Assembly (NCBI GenBank): GCA_001661245.1
Contig: KV454012.1
Location: forward strand, 1,735,964 to 1,799,963
DNA: 64,000 bases
Reading direction: 5' to 3'
DNA from: Pachysolen tannophilus NRRL Y-2460
Lineage: Eukaryota > Ascomycota > Pichiomycetes > Alaninales > Pachysolenaceae
Part shown: piece after piece, positions 27,342 through 36,225 of the stretch
How positions within the stretch are numbered: the stretch's first letter is position 1
Layout of the letters: the number at the start of each line of letters is the position of its first letter
The notes under the pieces: generated by a model
Seen by the model: only the letters and a program-made list of their open reading frames with translations
Databases searched by the model: none
What the model was told of the DNA's origin: nothing
Made by a program: the position numbers and the translations under genes

Positions 27342-27970
27342 TTAAATTGTAGCATCTCTCATACTAACATCGTGATCTAGACTTTCCTGTGCTTCTTCAA
27401 ACTCATCATCAGCTGAACCTTCTTCACCTCCACCAGAAACATCTTGCATCTGATGTTCTTCTTCATCATCCAGATTTGCCTGTGGAAAACAATCTTCAAC
27501 TACTTTTAAAATATTCAAACATTCATCTTCATCAAATCTCTGATCACATTCTTCCACAATACTGTACAATAACACCATGGATCTCGGAAGAAGATTTAAA
27601 ATCTGTAATTTTTCAATCTTCATTAATTTAAATTTATTTAAACCATCAATTAATTTAATAAAATTCTCTTCATAATTTTGCTTACTGTTATCTGTAACAT
27701 TGAATTTCAACGAATTGTACAAATAACTATATAAATCTCTTGTTATGACTTCCAAATTTATTTGGCTATGATGACTAGTATGTGTCTTTGTCAAATTTTT
27801 CTTAGTGATAGGATCTAATTTCCAATTGTTCTCCTTCTGCACATCTAATAAATGGTTATAAACTTCATAGTTTGATAATAACTTATCTCTAGGCACCTCA
27901 ATCTATACAACAAAAAATTTGTGTTAGTTCATGACTAAAATCCAATAAATCTTTCCAAACTTACCTTCAT
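27342..27970 (-). CDS. RPC17: RNA polymerase III subunit RPC17 (spliced, 6-nt first exon)
   Basis: Rpc17 pairs with Rpc25 in the Pol III stalk that contacts the initiation factor Brf1. Exon 1 is only ATGAAG (27965-27970). The intron is 27903-27964 (62 bases, donor GTAAGT, an AACTAAC-like branch, acceptor ATAG). Exon 2 is 27342-27902. The spliced protein of about 188 residues begins MKIEVPRDKLLSNYEVYNHL, matching yeast MKVLEERNAFLSDYEV in register, which is why I prefer the splice to any internal start. The core FKLMKIEKLQILNLLPRSMV and LYSIVEECDQRFDE is the HRDC-like Rpb4/Rpc17 domain. The C-terminus is acidic. The gene neighbours CCT3 in yeast too. Confidence 0.9.
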
Positions 27971-28224
27971 TCTTCAAGCAGAAAATGAAAGAAACTTCCT
28001 TAGTTCCTTATAGTTGGTATTTTTTATATTTGATTAAAGACTAAAGGTGATGATGGTTTTGAAAAATTTTCAAAAAAAAAAAAAAAAAATGGGTTTTAAA
28101 AAATAGTAACAGAAATAGTAAATATAGTAAAATGTTAAGAACTTGTGATATTTAATTTTATTTTAACATCATAAATGAATTCTCTAATGATCAAGAGGAA
28201 TTAAAGAGGCTATAGTTTAGCTCA

Positions 28225-29922
28225 ATGTCAATAATCAAAAAATTGTTGAATTTGAAACCAGCGGAAACCACAATATTTTTTGTGATTTTAGCGATTAGGA
28301 TATTTAATGCATTAACCATAAGGACTTTTTTCCAACCGGATGAGTATTATCAAGCATTAGAACCAGCTTATGCTGTTGTTTTCCACACGGATGGATTCAC
28401 ATGGGAATGGAGGCAAAAATTGAGGAGTTTTAATTATCCTCTATTGTTTGCTTTAGGTTATAAGGTATTAGAAATGTTAGGATTGAGTGATAACGATTTA
28501 TTAATAATTGATGTACCAAAAGTTTTACAAAGTTTTATTTCTTCCCTTGGTGAATTATACTTATACAAGTTTATTTTTAAAATATCTAATTCGGTAGAGT
28601 TGTCAAATATCACACTTTTCTTAAGTCTTGTATCATCGTTTAATTGGTTTTTCATAACAAGAACTTTTTCAAATAATGTAGAAATGGTACTTACGATAGT
28701 TGGAATTTATTACTGGCCTATTGAAAGTTTGTCAAGTTCTATAGAGATTAAAAGATTGAATAATATTTCAAATTATATTTCTGCTATTATTTTTGCTACA
28801 ATGGCGTGTTTAGTGAGACCAACTAATGTAATAGTATGGGGGTTTCTTGGAATAAATTTATGTACAAGATTGGATGGATTGGTTTATAAACTTAAGGTTT
28901 TGTTAGTGACATTATTAACGGCAAGCATTGTTATAATGATAAATGTGGTTATAGATTATTGGTTTTATTCAACTTTGACATTTCCAATATTAAATTTCAT
29001 TGAGTTCAATTTTATAAAATCTTTATCACAGTTTTATGGTGTCAATTCATTAGATTTTTACCTAACTCAACTGATACCGGTTTTATCAAATACTTACTTA
29101 CCATGCTTTATCTGGGGGATATACTCTGTCATTATTAATAAGAAGAATGGAAGCTTGGATAAAAAGGATAAAAAATTATATGACATCTTGTTTAACATAT
29201 TAATATTATGCATATTTGACATTTTTGTATTTTCATTAATTAAACATAAAGAATTCAGGTTTATATATCCTTTAAATCCATTTTTCCTAATTTTTGTTTC
29301 ATTAGGATTTCTAAGGATGATTAAAATGTTAAAGTCTGCAATTTTCAGATACCTATTTATTTACATCATAATACTGGTTAATTTTTCACTTGGATTTTAT
29401 TTAACTCGTTATCATGAGAGTGGAGTTATTGGAATAACCAGTGTATTGAAACAACAACTTCAACAGATGAAACTCACCAACGAACCTTGTTCTATTGGAT
29501 TTCTAATGCCTTGCCATTCAACACCGTATTATTCATATTTAAATGTAGGTAACACCAGTGACATAGATATTTGGTCTTTAACATGTGAACCACCTTTAGA
29601 TATTGAAAAGTCATCAGATTTGGCTACATATAAAGATGAATCAGATTGGTTTTACCATAATCCAATGTTATTCTTAAAAAGAAATTTTCCTAATGAGGTT
29701 GTATATGATAATGATAATGATAATGATAATGACAAAATGGCCATTTACAAACATGATTGGCCAAATTTTTTAGTGATATTTGAAGATTTAGAGAAAGAGA
29801 TCATTGATTATTTACAAAAGAATGGCTACGAGGAAATTAATAGATTGTTTAATACGAGAGCCCACTGGGACAGTAGGCGTAGGGGTGATGTTATTCTTTA
29901 TGCCAAAAGAGAATTAAAATAG
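28225..29922 (+). CDS. GPI10: GPI mannosyltransferase III GPI10
   Basis: ER membrane glycosyltransferase (PIG-B/Gpi10, GT22 family) adding the third mannose to the GPI anchor from dolichol-phosphate mannose. It has 565 residues with many hydrophobic segments. The luminal first loop has the family acidic motif FFQPDEYYQALEPA (residues 36-49), RSFNYPLLFALGY follows, and the signature HKEFRFIYPLNPFFLIF is near 345. A (GATAAT)n-like run encodes an Asp/Asn repeat near residues 494-502. It is convergent with MSS2, with only 18 bases between the two stop codons, so their 3' ends must overlap in transcription. Confidence 0.92.
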   Translation: MSIIKKLLNLKPAETTIFFVILAIRIFNALTIRTFFQPDEYYQALEPAYAVVFHTDGFTWEWRQKLRSFNYPLLFALGYKVLEMLGLSDNDLLIIDVPKVLQSFISSLGELYLYKFIFKISNSVELSNITLFLSLVSSFNWFFITRTFSNNVEMVLTIVGIYYWPIESLSSSIEIKRLNNISNYISAIIFATMACLVRPTNVIVWGFLGINLCTRLDGLVYKLKVLLVTLLTASIVIMINVVIDYWFYSTLTFPILNFIEFNFIKSLSQFYGVNSLDFYLTQLIPVLSNTYLPCFIWGIYSVIINKKNGSLDKKDKKLYDILFNILILCIFDIFVFSLIKHKEFRFIYPLNPFFLIFVSLGFLRMIKMLKSAIFRYLFIYIIILVNFSLGFYLTRYHESGVIGITSVLKQQLQQMKLTNEPCSIGFLMPCHSTPYYSYLNVGNTSDIDIWSLTCEPPLDIEKSSDLATYKDESDWFYHNPMLFLKRNFPNEVVYDNDNDNDNDKMAIYKHDWPNFLVIFEDLEKEIIDYLQKNGYEEINRLFNTRAHWDSRRRGDVILYAKRELK

Positions 29923-29940
29923 TATTAAAAATTTAAAAAA

Positions 29941-31107
29941 CTATACCTCCATATCCCATTTTGATTTATTTTCAACACTTTTCTCAATTTCCAATTCTTT
30001 TGATTTCCTGCTTTCTATTATGTTATTTAAATTGTTTATAGATTCTTTTCTTGCTATGAAAAAAGTATTTAGTTCTGAGTTTGCATTTGCATTTGCATTT
30101 GCATCTCCATTGTTAGTGTTAGGCGAAGATTTGAGTTGGGTCACTATTTTTAAAGCTTTATCATAATCTTTTAATTTCATATAACAATCAAAGATCCCTA
30201 CTAAACAACTAATATCTCCTAATTCAACACCGAGTTTAAACCATTCCATTGCTTTGTTAATATTTTGGAAATAATTTAATTCCAAGAACCCTAAACTTTT
30301 GAAACTTTCTTTAAAACCTTGAGATGCAGACATTTCAAAATAATATCTAGACAATTTAGGATCATCTTCATGAATTACACCAAGGTAATAATAAGCATGT
30401 GATATTTTGTCTAAAGTGGAAAATTTTATTGATTTTTGAAGATAATGTTCAGCAAGATTCAAATTTGAAAGCTTAAAATTCAAGATCCCTAATGTTTGGA
30501 AAACTTGTGAGGCAAGATAAGTATTATTTTCAATCTTTAAGAAATCTTGATAAAAATCTATAGCTTTATTATAATCATTATTTTTTTCATATTCATAATC
30601 ACCACTTAATTTTAAAGTTAATGGGTGTTTTAACAAAAGTAAATCTCTTATTAATTTCTTTGCCCGATCCACTTCACCAGTTTCCCATTCATCAGGTTTC
30701 TTGATACAATCAAAAGCCAAGATCGCAACAGCGTTATTATCACCCAATTCAGCAGCATATTCAATTAATGAATTTTCTAATAAAATTAAATGTTTATTCT
30801 TTGTATGTGTCTTATATCGTATTTCTTTTAAAATATTTCTAAAAATCATTAAATCTGAACCTTTAACTTTCTTCAGATTCAAAATATTTAATATTGAAGG
30901 TTCCTTTTCATATATGCTTTGTAAAATTGGTAAATATTTTTGATAATTCAATCTTGAATCGAAATCAAATAATAATTTTTGTAAATGTTTCTTTGCTGGT
31001 AATATCTCCAACAACGGTGGAGGATTATTTAAAATATTAGTTGAATAAGGAGATCTTAGAAAAGTTATTCTAACTTTGGGATTTGTCACAAGATACCTTC
31101 TTAGCAT
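29941..31107 (-). CDS. MSS2: Mitochondrial COX2 C-tail export factor MSS2 (candidate)
   Basis: Predicted 388-residue protein with a basic presequence-like start (MLRRYLVTNPKVRITFLRSP) and TPR/Sel1-like helical repeats from about residue 130 to 320 (for example NNDYNKAIDFYQDFLKIE and NINKAMEWFKLGVELGD). In yeast Mss2 is a matrix-side inner-membrane protein needed to move the Cox2 C-terminus across the membrane. Length (yeast about 351) and the Sel1-like spacing fit. An (AAATGC)n run encodes an Asn-Ala repeat near residue 338. Another mitochondrial TPR protein is possible. Confidence 0.65.
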   Translation of the reverse strand: MLRRYLVTNPKVRITFLRSPYSTNILNNPPPLLEILPAKKHLQKLLFDFDSRLNYQKYLPILQSIYEKEPSILNILNLKKVKGSDLMIFRNILKEIRYKTHTKNKHLILLENSLIEYAAELGDNNAVAILAFDCIKKPDEWETGEVDRAKKLIRDLLLLKHPLTLKLSGDYEYEKNNDYNKAIDFYQDFLKIENNTYLASQVFQTLGILNFKLSNLNLAEHYLQKSIKFSTLDKISHAYYYLGVIHEDDPKLSRYYFEMSASQGFKESFKSLGFLELNYFQNINKAMEWFKLGVELGDISCLVGIFDCYMKLKDYDKALKIVTQLKSSPNTNNGDANANANANSELNTFFIARKESINNLNNIIESRKSKELEIEKSVENKSKWDMEV

Positions 31108-31128
31108 TTCTTTATCAAATGTTAAATT

Positions 31129-31167
<39 letters not shown>

Positions 31168-31258
31168 GTATAATGTAGTAGATTTTTCATATATATATTG
31201 AGAATACTAAAAAAAAAAGCAAAAGAGAAATTATATAAATATAAAAATATTTAAGATA

Positions 31259-31279
31259 ATGTGGGATTCATACAATTAA
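31259..31279 (+). other. Six-codon upstream open reading frame before SNN1
   Basis: ATG TGG GAT TCA TAC AAT TAA ends 11 bases before the SNN1 start and is in another frame. It could reduce SNN1 translation if the transcript begins upstream. The position of the transcript start is unknown. Confidence 0.35.
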
Positions 31280-31290
31280 TTGAGATATCG

Positions 31291-31596
31291 ATGGATCAGT
31301 CAAATATTCACCCCATTGAACTAACAGTTCAATCAATAATAGAATCTCCTTTAGAGAATTTAAATATTCAGTTACAACGAGTTACAGATAGTCAATTTTT
31401 ATTAATAAGTATTTTGAAAAATTATGAATTAAAATTGAAAAAATATAATGATTTACTTTCTACAAATAATGATACTAAAGAAATGATTAAAAATTATGAA
31501 AAGAGAATTAATGATATTAAGTTAAAATTATTGGAAATAAGTTTGAAATTGAAATCAGTTAATGAATCAATTGAAAAAAATTTGTCAAGTAAATAA
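31291..31596 (+). CDS. SNN1: BLOC-1 subunit SNN1 (snapin-like)
   Basis: Short coiled-coil protein of 101 residues, the size of yeast Snn1 (102). The segment HPIELTVQSIIESPLENLNI with LQRVTDSQFLLISILKNYEL is in register with yeast [20 protein letters not shown] and following residues, and the rest is Lys/Glu/Asn-rich heptad sequence. In yeast BLOC-1 acts on endosomes as an adaptor for the Rab5 GAP Msb3. The start is the ATG at 31291; the frame is open further upstream but without ATG. In S. cerevisiae SNN1 is next to MKT1; here MKT1 lies 8 kb away on the same arm of the window. Confidence 0.78.
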   Translation: MDQSNIHPIELTVQSIIESPLENLNIQLQRVTDSQFLLISILKNYELKLKKYNDLLSTNNDTKEMIKNYEKRINDIKLKLLEISLKLKSVNESIEKNLSSK

Positions 31597-31678
31597 GTAA
31601 TAAAGTAATTTTATATTATAGTTTTTTTTTTTAAAAAAGAAGAAAGAAAAAAAAAAATGAAGTAAAATTTAATAGTTT

Positions 31679-32740
31679 TTAAAAAAATTTTAGTATGTAG
31701 AAAGGATAAGCTCCATGTTTTAAATGATAAATGTTTACCAACACAGCATATGAAATAAATATTGTAAATACCATTATAACAACTGTTAAAAATTTAATTT
31801 TTAAATTTTTAATTTGATTTACTTTATTTAATAAGAAACTTATTGAAACAAATAAAATTGCATAAATTCCAGAAATAATTTGAGTTTCTACACCTAATTG
31901 CAGTTGATGACCAGAAACAAAATATGTAAATGAACCATCATTATTTGTCTTTGTATATGGTGTCATTCTTATTTGATTAAACATATAACCACATGTAAAT
32001 AATATTATAGTTATTATTGAAATACTTTGATAAATTGCTTTTGAATAAACAATTTTATTAAATTTTGTGGAAAATTTATAAATTATAATAATTATTGATA
32101 TAATTATTATTAATCTTGTTATAATTTTAGAATAATCTAAAGGTTGAATAATTTGAAATAATTTTGGAGGAATTTTAATTGGAGTATTTGAAATTAACCA
32201 ATTTGCTAATGCAGTAGTTTGATCACCAGTTGTAAAAGCATATTCATCAAAATTATTATGAAGATTATCATTATTATCTTTTAAATTTGAATTAGTTGGA
32301 TGAAAATAAAATAATTTTGGAACATTATTTAAACTTAATTTTGTGAAAAATTCCATATTATCACTAAAATCAGCAATTGCGAAAAAAATTTTATCACCAC
32401 CATTTTTATTTAATTCTAAACGTTCTTGTTCATTTAATTTTTTCAAATTTTCCAGAAATGAATTAGCTAATATTGTATAAATTGGTTGAAATTCATTACA
32501 TAAAGCACATCCAACTCTTGGAGAAGAAGCTGTTAAATAAACAGCAATATGATAATCTTTTCTTTCATTATTTAAAATTTTATTATAATTTTTATCAGTT
32601 ATCTTAATTATATTATTCTTACTCTTGGAAATTATTTTATCTAAATCTTTTGATGTATAAGCACAAACAGATGAACATAGTATTAATAGAATCGTTAAGA
32701 TTCTAATAATTGAAAATTGACCTTGACAAAAATTTTTCAT
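31679..32740 (-). CDS. OST3: Oligosaccharyltransferase subunit OST3/OST6
   Basis: ER membrane thioredoxin-fold subunit of the N-glycosylation complex; its CxxC traps substrate cysteines to improve sequon use. The ATG at 32740 gives a signal peptide (residues 1-28, ILTILLILCSSVCA), a luminal thioredoxin-like domain with Cys78-Ala-Leu-Cys81, and about four membrane segments between residues 200 and 353. Length is 353 residues, as in the yeast proteins (332-350). The active-site context VGCALCNEF is Ost3-like. Whether the genome also holds a separate OST6 cannot be seen from this window. Confidence 0.9.
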   Translation of the reverse strand: MKNFCQGQFSIIRILTILLILCSSVCAYTSKDLDKIISKSKNNIIKITDKNYNKILNNERKDYHIAVYLTASSPRVGCALCNEFQPIYTILANSFLENLKKLNEQERLELNKNGGDKIFFAIADFSDNMEFFTKLSLNNVPKLFYFHPTNSNLKDNNDNLHNNFDEYAFTTGDQTTALANWLISNTPIKIPPKLFQIIQPLDYSKIITRLIIIISIIIIIYKFSTKFNKIVYSKAIYQSISIITIILFTCGYMFNQIRMTPYTKTNNDGSFTYFVSGHQLQLGVETQIISGIYAILFVSISFLLNKVNQIKNLKIKFLTVVIMVFTIFISYAVLVNIYHLKHGAYPFYILKFF

Positions 32741-33130
32741 CTTCTTCAACCAAGAACCAAAAAAGAAAATAATCTCAATTGATAGATCAATATATATATA
32801 TATATAGTTAGAGTAAGAGTTTGTTTAGATAGTTTACTTTAAAATCAAAGAAATTCAAATGATACGTGTAATGTTAAAACACTATGAAAAACTGGAAACT
32901 TTTCACTCACTACCAAATCAACGAACAGATCCAATGAACAAAGATCCAATGAACAATGAAAAGATTTAATGAAAATTATCAAATTAATTATCTTTTTTAG
33001 TATTTTGTTTTGATTTTATAAATTGTTTCCAATCTTGAGTCTTGAGACTTTTAACAGTATTAAACATCTAATTGTAATTTATTATCTTTATACTCTGTCG
33101 TAGTAATGAAAAAAAAATTTTAGAGTGTAG
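32741..33130. other. OST3 upstream spacer
   Basis: This stretch of about 390 bases holds the OST3 promoter, with a (TA)n tract near 32791-32807. A tandem 15-bp duplication AGATCCAATGAACAA lies at 32927-32956. Nothing else is recognised. Confidence 0.5.
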
Positions 33131-33142
33131 AAAAAAAAAAAA
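33131..33142 (-). terminator. Pol III terminator of the tRNA-Lys gene
   Basis: An A12 run on the plus strand is T12 on the tRNA strand, starting 5 bases after the discriminator base. Runs of four or more T terminate RNA polymerase III. Confidence 0.85.
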
Positions 33143-33147
33143 TAGGA

Positions 33148-33251
33148 CTCCTCATCAGGGGCTCGAACCCTGGACATTTCGGTCGACTTCTTTGTCTCGA
33201 AATGAAACAATCCTTAAAAGCCGAACGCTCTACCAACTGAGCTAATAAGGA
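33148..33251 (-). tRNA. tRNA-Lys(UUU) with a 31-nt intron
   Basis: On the minus strand the gene starts TCCTTATTAGCTCAGTTGG (acceptor plus A box). The anticodon stem is TTCGG/CCGAA with loop CTTTTAA, and the T arm is CAGGG-TTCGAGC-CCCTG containing the B box. The acceptor strand ATGAGGA pairs with the 5' TCCTTAT, and the discriminator is G. Removing 31 bases after the base following the anticodon (canonical position 37/38) leaves a standard 73-base tRNA. The anticodon is TTT. The mature sequence is close to the yeast tRNA-Lys(UUU), whose gene also has an intron at this site. It lies between OST3 and SPT20 promoters. Confidence 0.96.
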
Positions 33252-33790
33252 TAGTCCTGCGGAAGGCCCAATTTCAATAGCTGATTTTCTCACTCAGTTT
33301 TCTCATTCAGTTTTGTCAATCAGCTATGTCTAAACGAAAAGAAAGAAGAGACCCTCCTACCAAAACTAATAAATTATAAAAAATTATTTAAAATCAACCA
33401 ATTAATCAGTACAATTCAATTGTCATCTTTAAGCACAAGGCAAAAACAAAACAAAACAAAACAAAAACAAAAAAGAATCGAAAACATTTCCTCTTTTTTA
33501 CATAATTAATTGGTTTCCTTTAACCTCATCGACACTTTTTCTACTTAATTTTTTCTCTTTTTGGATTTGTTGTGTTTTGCACACACTACCACAATATACG
33601 AGGGAAAAAGAAGAAAAGAAAGAAAAATCAGAGCTTTCAGTATATTTTAATACTTGAACGTGAAAAGAATTAAAAGTTAATACTATAAATTTAGATAAAT
33701 TGAATAACTGTATTGAATGAATCAATAATTTTATTTATTTTTATTTTTTCTCTCTATCTCTCTCAACACAGCACAGCACAACACAGTACC

Positions 33791-33822
<32 letters not shown>

Positions 33823-33871
33823 AACTGTTCCTCCTATAATTATCCAATTAATTCTTATACCTGAATAAAAA
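33252..33871 (+). promoter_or_regulatory. SPT20 upstream region
   Basis: This stretch of 620 bases between the tRNA and SPT20 contains a repeated TTTTCTCA(T/C)TCAGTTTT near 33280-33315 and an (AAAAC)n tract near 33441-33471. CT-rich TCTCTCTATCTCTCTC lies near 33750, followed by an A28-30 tract just before the start. No gene is seen; a 75-codon minus-strand frame at 33498-33725 has no recognisable product. Confidence 0.45.
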
Positions 33872-35821
33872 ATGAACAATTATAATTTGAATGTTAATAA
33901 TGGTATAAACGTGAATAACGGCATGAATGAAATAAATAGTAAGACCAATCATCCATCACCTGTGATACCAGGTGGACCAGTGAATAGATCAGAGGTGATG
34001 AATGGGTCACCAGTCAATTTGAATAATAATAATAATAATAATTATAATCGACAAGGTGGTGGTGCTAATATTGTGAATCAGAATAAAAATATAAGACTTC
34101 CTATAAACAATCGTGTTATGGTTGGAAATAGTGTAGGTGGTGGTGTTGGGAGCCCAGTTAACCAGGTGAATCTTGTGAATCAAGTTAACCAGGTGAATAG
34201 AGTAAACACGGGAGGTATTCCAGTGAATGGCGCGGGTATTAATATGAATATGAATATGAATATGAGAGGAATGATGCCTAACCAATCTGCGAAATCGCTG
34301 TTGTCGCAGCCACAACAGGTACAGCAGCAACAGCAACAGCAACAGCTTTTGAGGCATCAATTGCAGCAGCAGCTGCAGCAACAACTGCAGGCGCAGCGGC
34401 AACAACACCCACAGACTCAGACTCAGACTCAGACACAACAGCAACAGGCGCAACAGGCGCAATTGACTCAACAACAAATACAAAAACAAAGACATCAGAT
34501 ATTGTTTCAAAAATTGAAAAATTACAAGTTTTCGGAAACTTCAGAAGAAATTTTAGCTAAATATGCAAATTTTCAACCATCTTTAGAATTACATATTCAT
34601 GAAAATTATTTTAGATTTGGTAATCAAGTAGGAATGATCCCAAAAACTTCACCATTGATAAAAGAATTATTAGAGTATATAGCACGTGAGCAAATACCTG
34701 ATTCATTAGTTGAAGTGATCAAAGATGGGGGAATACAATTATACGAAGGTTGTTGTATAATACAGATATATGATCATAGGCACATGGTAGAAAAAATTGT
34801 TACTCAGGATGGTAATAATAACCAACAAGAAGGTGTTAATAATAATAATAATGGAAATGACATTGATAACCTACCTAAAATAAAAAGAGTTCCAAAAACT
34901 TATAGAACTTTATTAAAACCAACTCAATTATCAATTTTTGCTGATTTGTTATACCAAATGGATTCACAACAATTTAGATTAAGTGATCATTACATGCTTT
35001 TGATAGAAGCAGAGATTCTAACTTTAACAAAGAGAAATGTTGATTTATCTGTACCATTAAATCCATTCAAATGTAACGATTATTTACAACCAGAAACACA
35101 AAAACCTGTATATGATGCTGAAAAGGATGAGGTAATACATGATTATAGAAAAGATTTGAAACCATACCACTTTAAACCATTACATGAAGATATTGTTCAT
35201 CATAATAAATCAGATTACGAACAATTAATGATGATTTTAAGTGATCATGGTAATCATCAGATGGGTGATAATTTATCAAATTCTAGTTCTTCTTCTCAAT
35301 TTTTAAGATTAAAATTTGTTGAAAATTGGAGACGTAAAAGAGAAAGAATGAAACAAGCAGCAATAGCAGCTAATATCCAATATAGACAACAACTGGGAAA
35401 TGATCCTTCTCAAGGTGGTGTTTCCGGTATGGTTGCTAATACGTCTGCCGGTGTAGCAGCAAATAATGGATTCAATAATGGACAGTCACAGCAACTGAAT
35501 GGACAGCAGCAGAGTAACGTCAATGGATTGGGTATGTTTGGATTAACCCAACAACAGCGTTATTTAATTCAACAACAAAGGTTAATACAGCAACAACAAC
35601 AATTACAAATGAGTAATGCTATCAATGGTACGGTAGATAATAATAACATGAGAAATAATAATAATTCGAATTCTCAATTACAAAATAATATGGATGGAAG
35701 TGGACAATCAATGTCAGGGAAACAGTCAAATTCAAATACCAATCTTCTGAACCTTAATGGTTCAACAGGTAATAACAATGATAATAACGATGGTAATTCT
35801 GGTGCTAATATATATGTATGA
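33872..35821 (+). CDS. SPT20: SAGA subunit SPT20 (ADA5), apparently lacking its basic C-terminal tail
   Basis: Structural subunit of the SAGA coactivator. The 649 residues have an Asn/Val-rich N-terminus, a poly-Gln region (about 150-205) and the Spt20 domain. That domain carries ETSEEILAKYANFQPSLELH, LLEYIAREQIPDSLVEVIKD and GGIQLYEGCCIIQIYDHR (about 222-305), then KRVPKTYRTLLKPTQLSIF and LTLTKRNVDLSVPLNPF. FLRLKFVENWRRKRERMKQA follows near 490. The open frame ends in an Asn-rich stretch (GNSGANIYV). Yeast Spt20 ends in a basic KRPRKN...KKKR...KKK tail, absent here but recognisable on the opposite strand immediately downstream (see next entry). It is convergent with DCP1, as in S. cerevisiae (YOL148C/YOL149W). 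Confidence 0.93.
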   Translation: MNNYNLNVNNGINVNNGMNEINSKTNHPSPVIPGGPVNRSEVMNGSPVNLNNNNNNNYNRQGGGANIVNQNKNIRLPINNRVMVGNSVGGGVGSPVNQVNLVNQVNQVNRVNTGGIPVNGAGINMNMNMNMRGMMPNQSAKSLLSQPQQVQQQQQQQQLLRHQLQQQLQQQLQAQRQQHPQTQTQTQTQQQQAQQAQLTQQQIQKQRHQILFQKLKNYKFSETSEEILAKYANFQPSLELHIHENYFRFGNQVGMIPKTSPLIKELLEYIAREQIPDSLVEVIKDGGIQLYEGCCIIQIYDHRHMVEKIVTQDGNNNQQEGVNNNNNGNDIDNLPKIKRVPKTYRTLLKPTQLSIFADLLYQMDSQQFRLSDHYMLLIEAEILTLTKRNVDLSVPLNPFKCNDYLQPETQKPVYDAEKDEVIHDYRKDLKPYHFKPLHEDIVHHNKSDYEQLMMILSDHGNHQMGDNLSNSSSSSQFLRLKFVENWRRKRERMKQAAIAANIQYRQQLGNDPSQGGVSGMVANTSAGVAANNGFNNGQSQQLNGQQQSNVNGLGMFGLTQQQRYLIQQQRLIQQQQQLQMSNAINGTVDNNNMRNNNNSNSQLQNNMDGSGQSMSGKQSNSNTNLLNLNGSTGNNNDNNDGNSGANIYV

Positions 35822-35945
35822 GTATATCTATATAAAGAAGCTTTTAAAAAGTATTAAATAAAAGATAAGCTATAAATTTTACAAATTAAATAATAATTAA
35901 TCAATAGAAAAAAAAAAAAAAGAAAAGAAAAATATTTGTAGATAT

Positions 35946-36220
35946 TTAGTTTGTATTCTGTGACATGTTGATTCCTCCCATACCTGCCAGCCCAAGATTA
36001 CCCTGAGAATTAATGGTATTAAGGCCACCAACAGGTGTGGATACAGCAGGTGTACTAGCATCGCTTCCTGTCTTACTTTTCTTTTTGTAAGAACCTCTTT
36101 TTTCTTTACTGGTGGTTGTTCTTCATTATTAGGTATGGATCCACCAGGGAGAGTCTTCCCAGAAATTTGATTTTTCTTGGTTGAATTCTTTCTAGGTCTC
36201 TTTGTAGTTGTCTTTTTGAT
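35946..36220 (-). pseudogene. Inverted, out-of-frame copy of the SPT20 C-terminal tail
   Basis: Reading the minus strand from 36220 gives a Lys/Arg-rich frame with TTTKRPRKNSTKK and later QPPVKKK. At a run of six A (plus-strand T6, 36098-36103) coding sense continues in another frame with KKRGSYKKKSKTGSDASTPA and a Gly/Asn-rich end that stops at 35946. The order KRPRKN...KKKRGSYKKK...STPA matches the end of S. cerevisiae Spt20 (KRPRKNAKKS...KKKRMTKKK...SSTPS, from memory). No ATG begins it, and DCP1 ends just upstream in a different frame. I read it as the SPT20 3' end turned over by a small inversion between AATATATAT (35807-35815) and ATATATATT (36219-36227). A misassembly is the alternative. 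Confidence 0.65.
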
Positions 36221-36225
36221 ATATA

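Noticed and set aside
34007-34510. 167-codon Leu/His-rich frame antisense to SPT20
   Set aside because: It is the complement of CAG/CAA glutamine repeats; such antisense poly-Leu frames are artefacts.
35946-36225. DCP1 extended by splicing into the basic downstream frame
   Set aside because: The only donor-like GTATAT before the stop would leave an intron of about 24 bases, and the peptide resembles the Spt20 end, not Dcp1.
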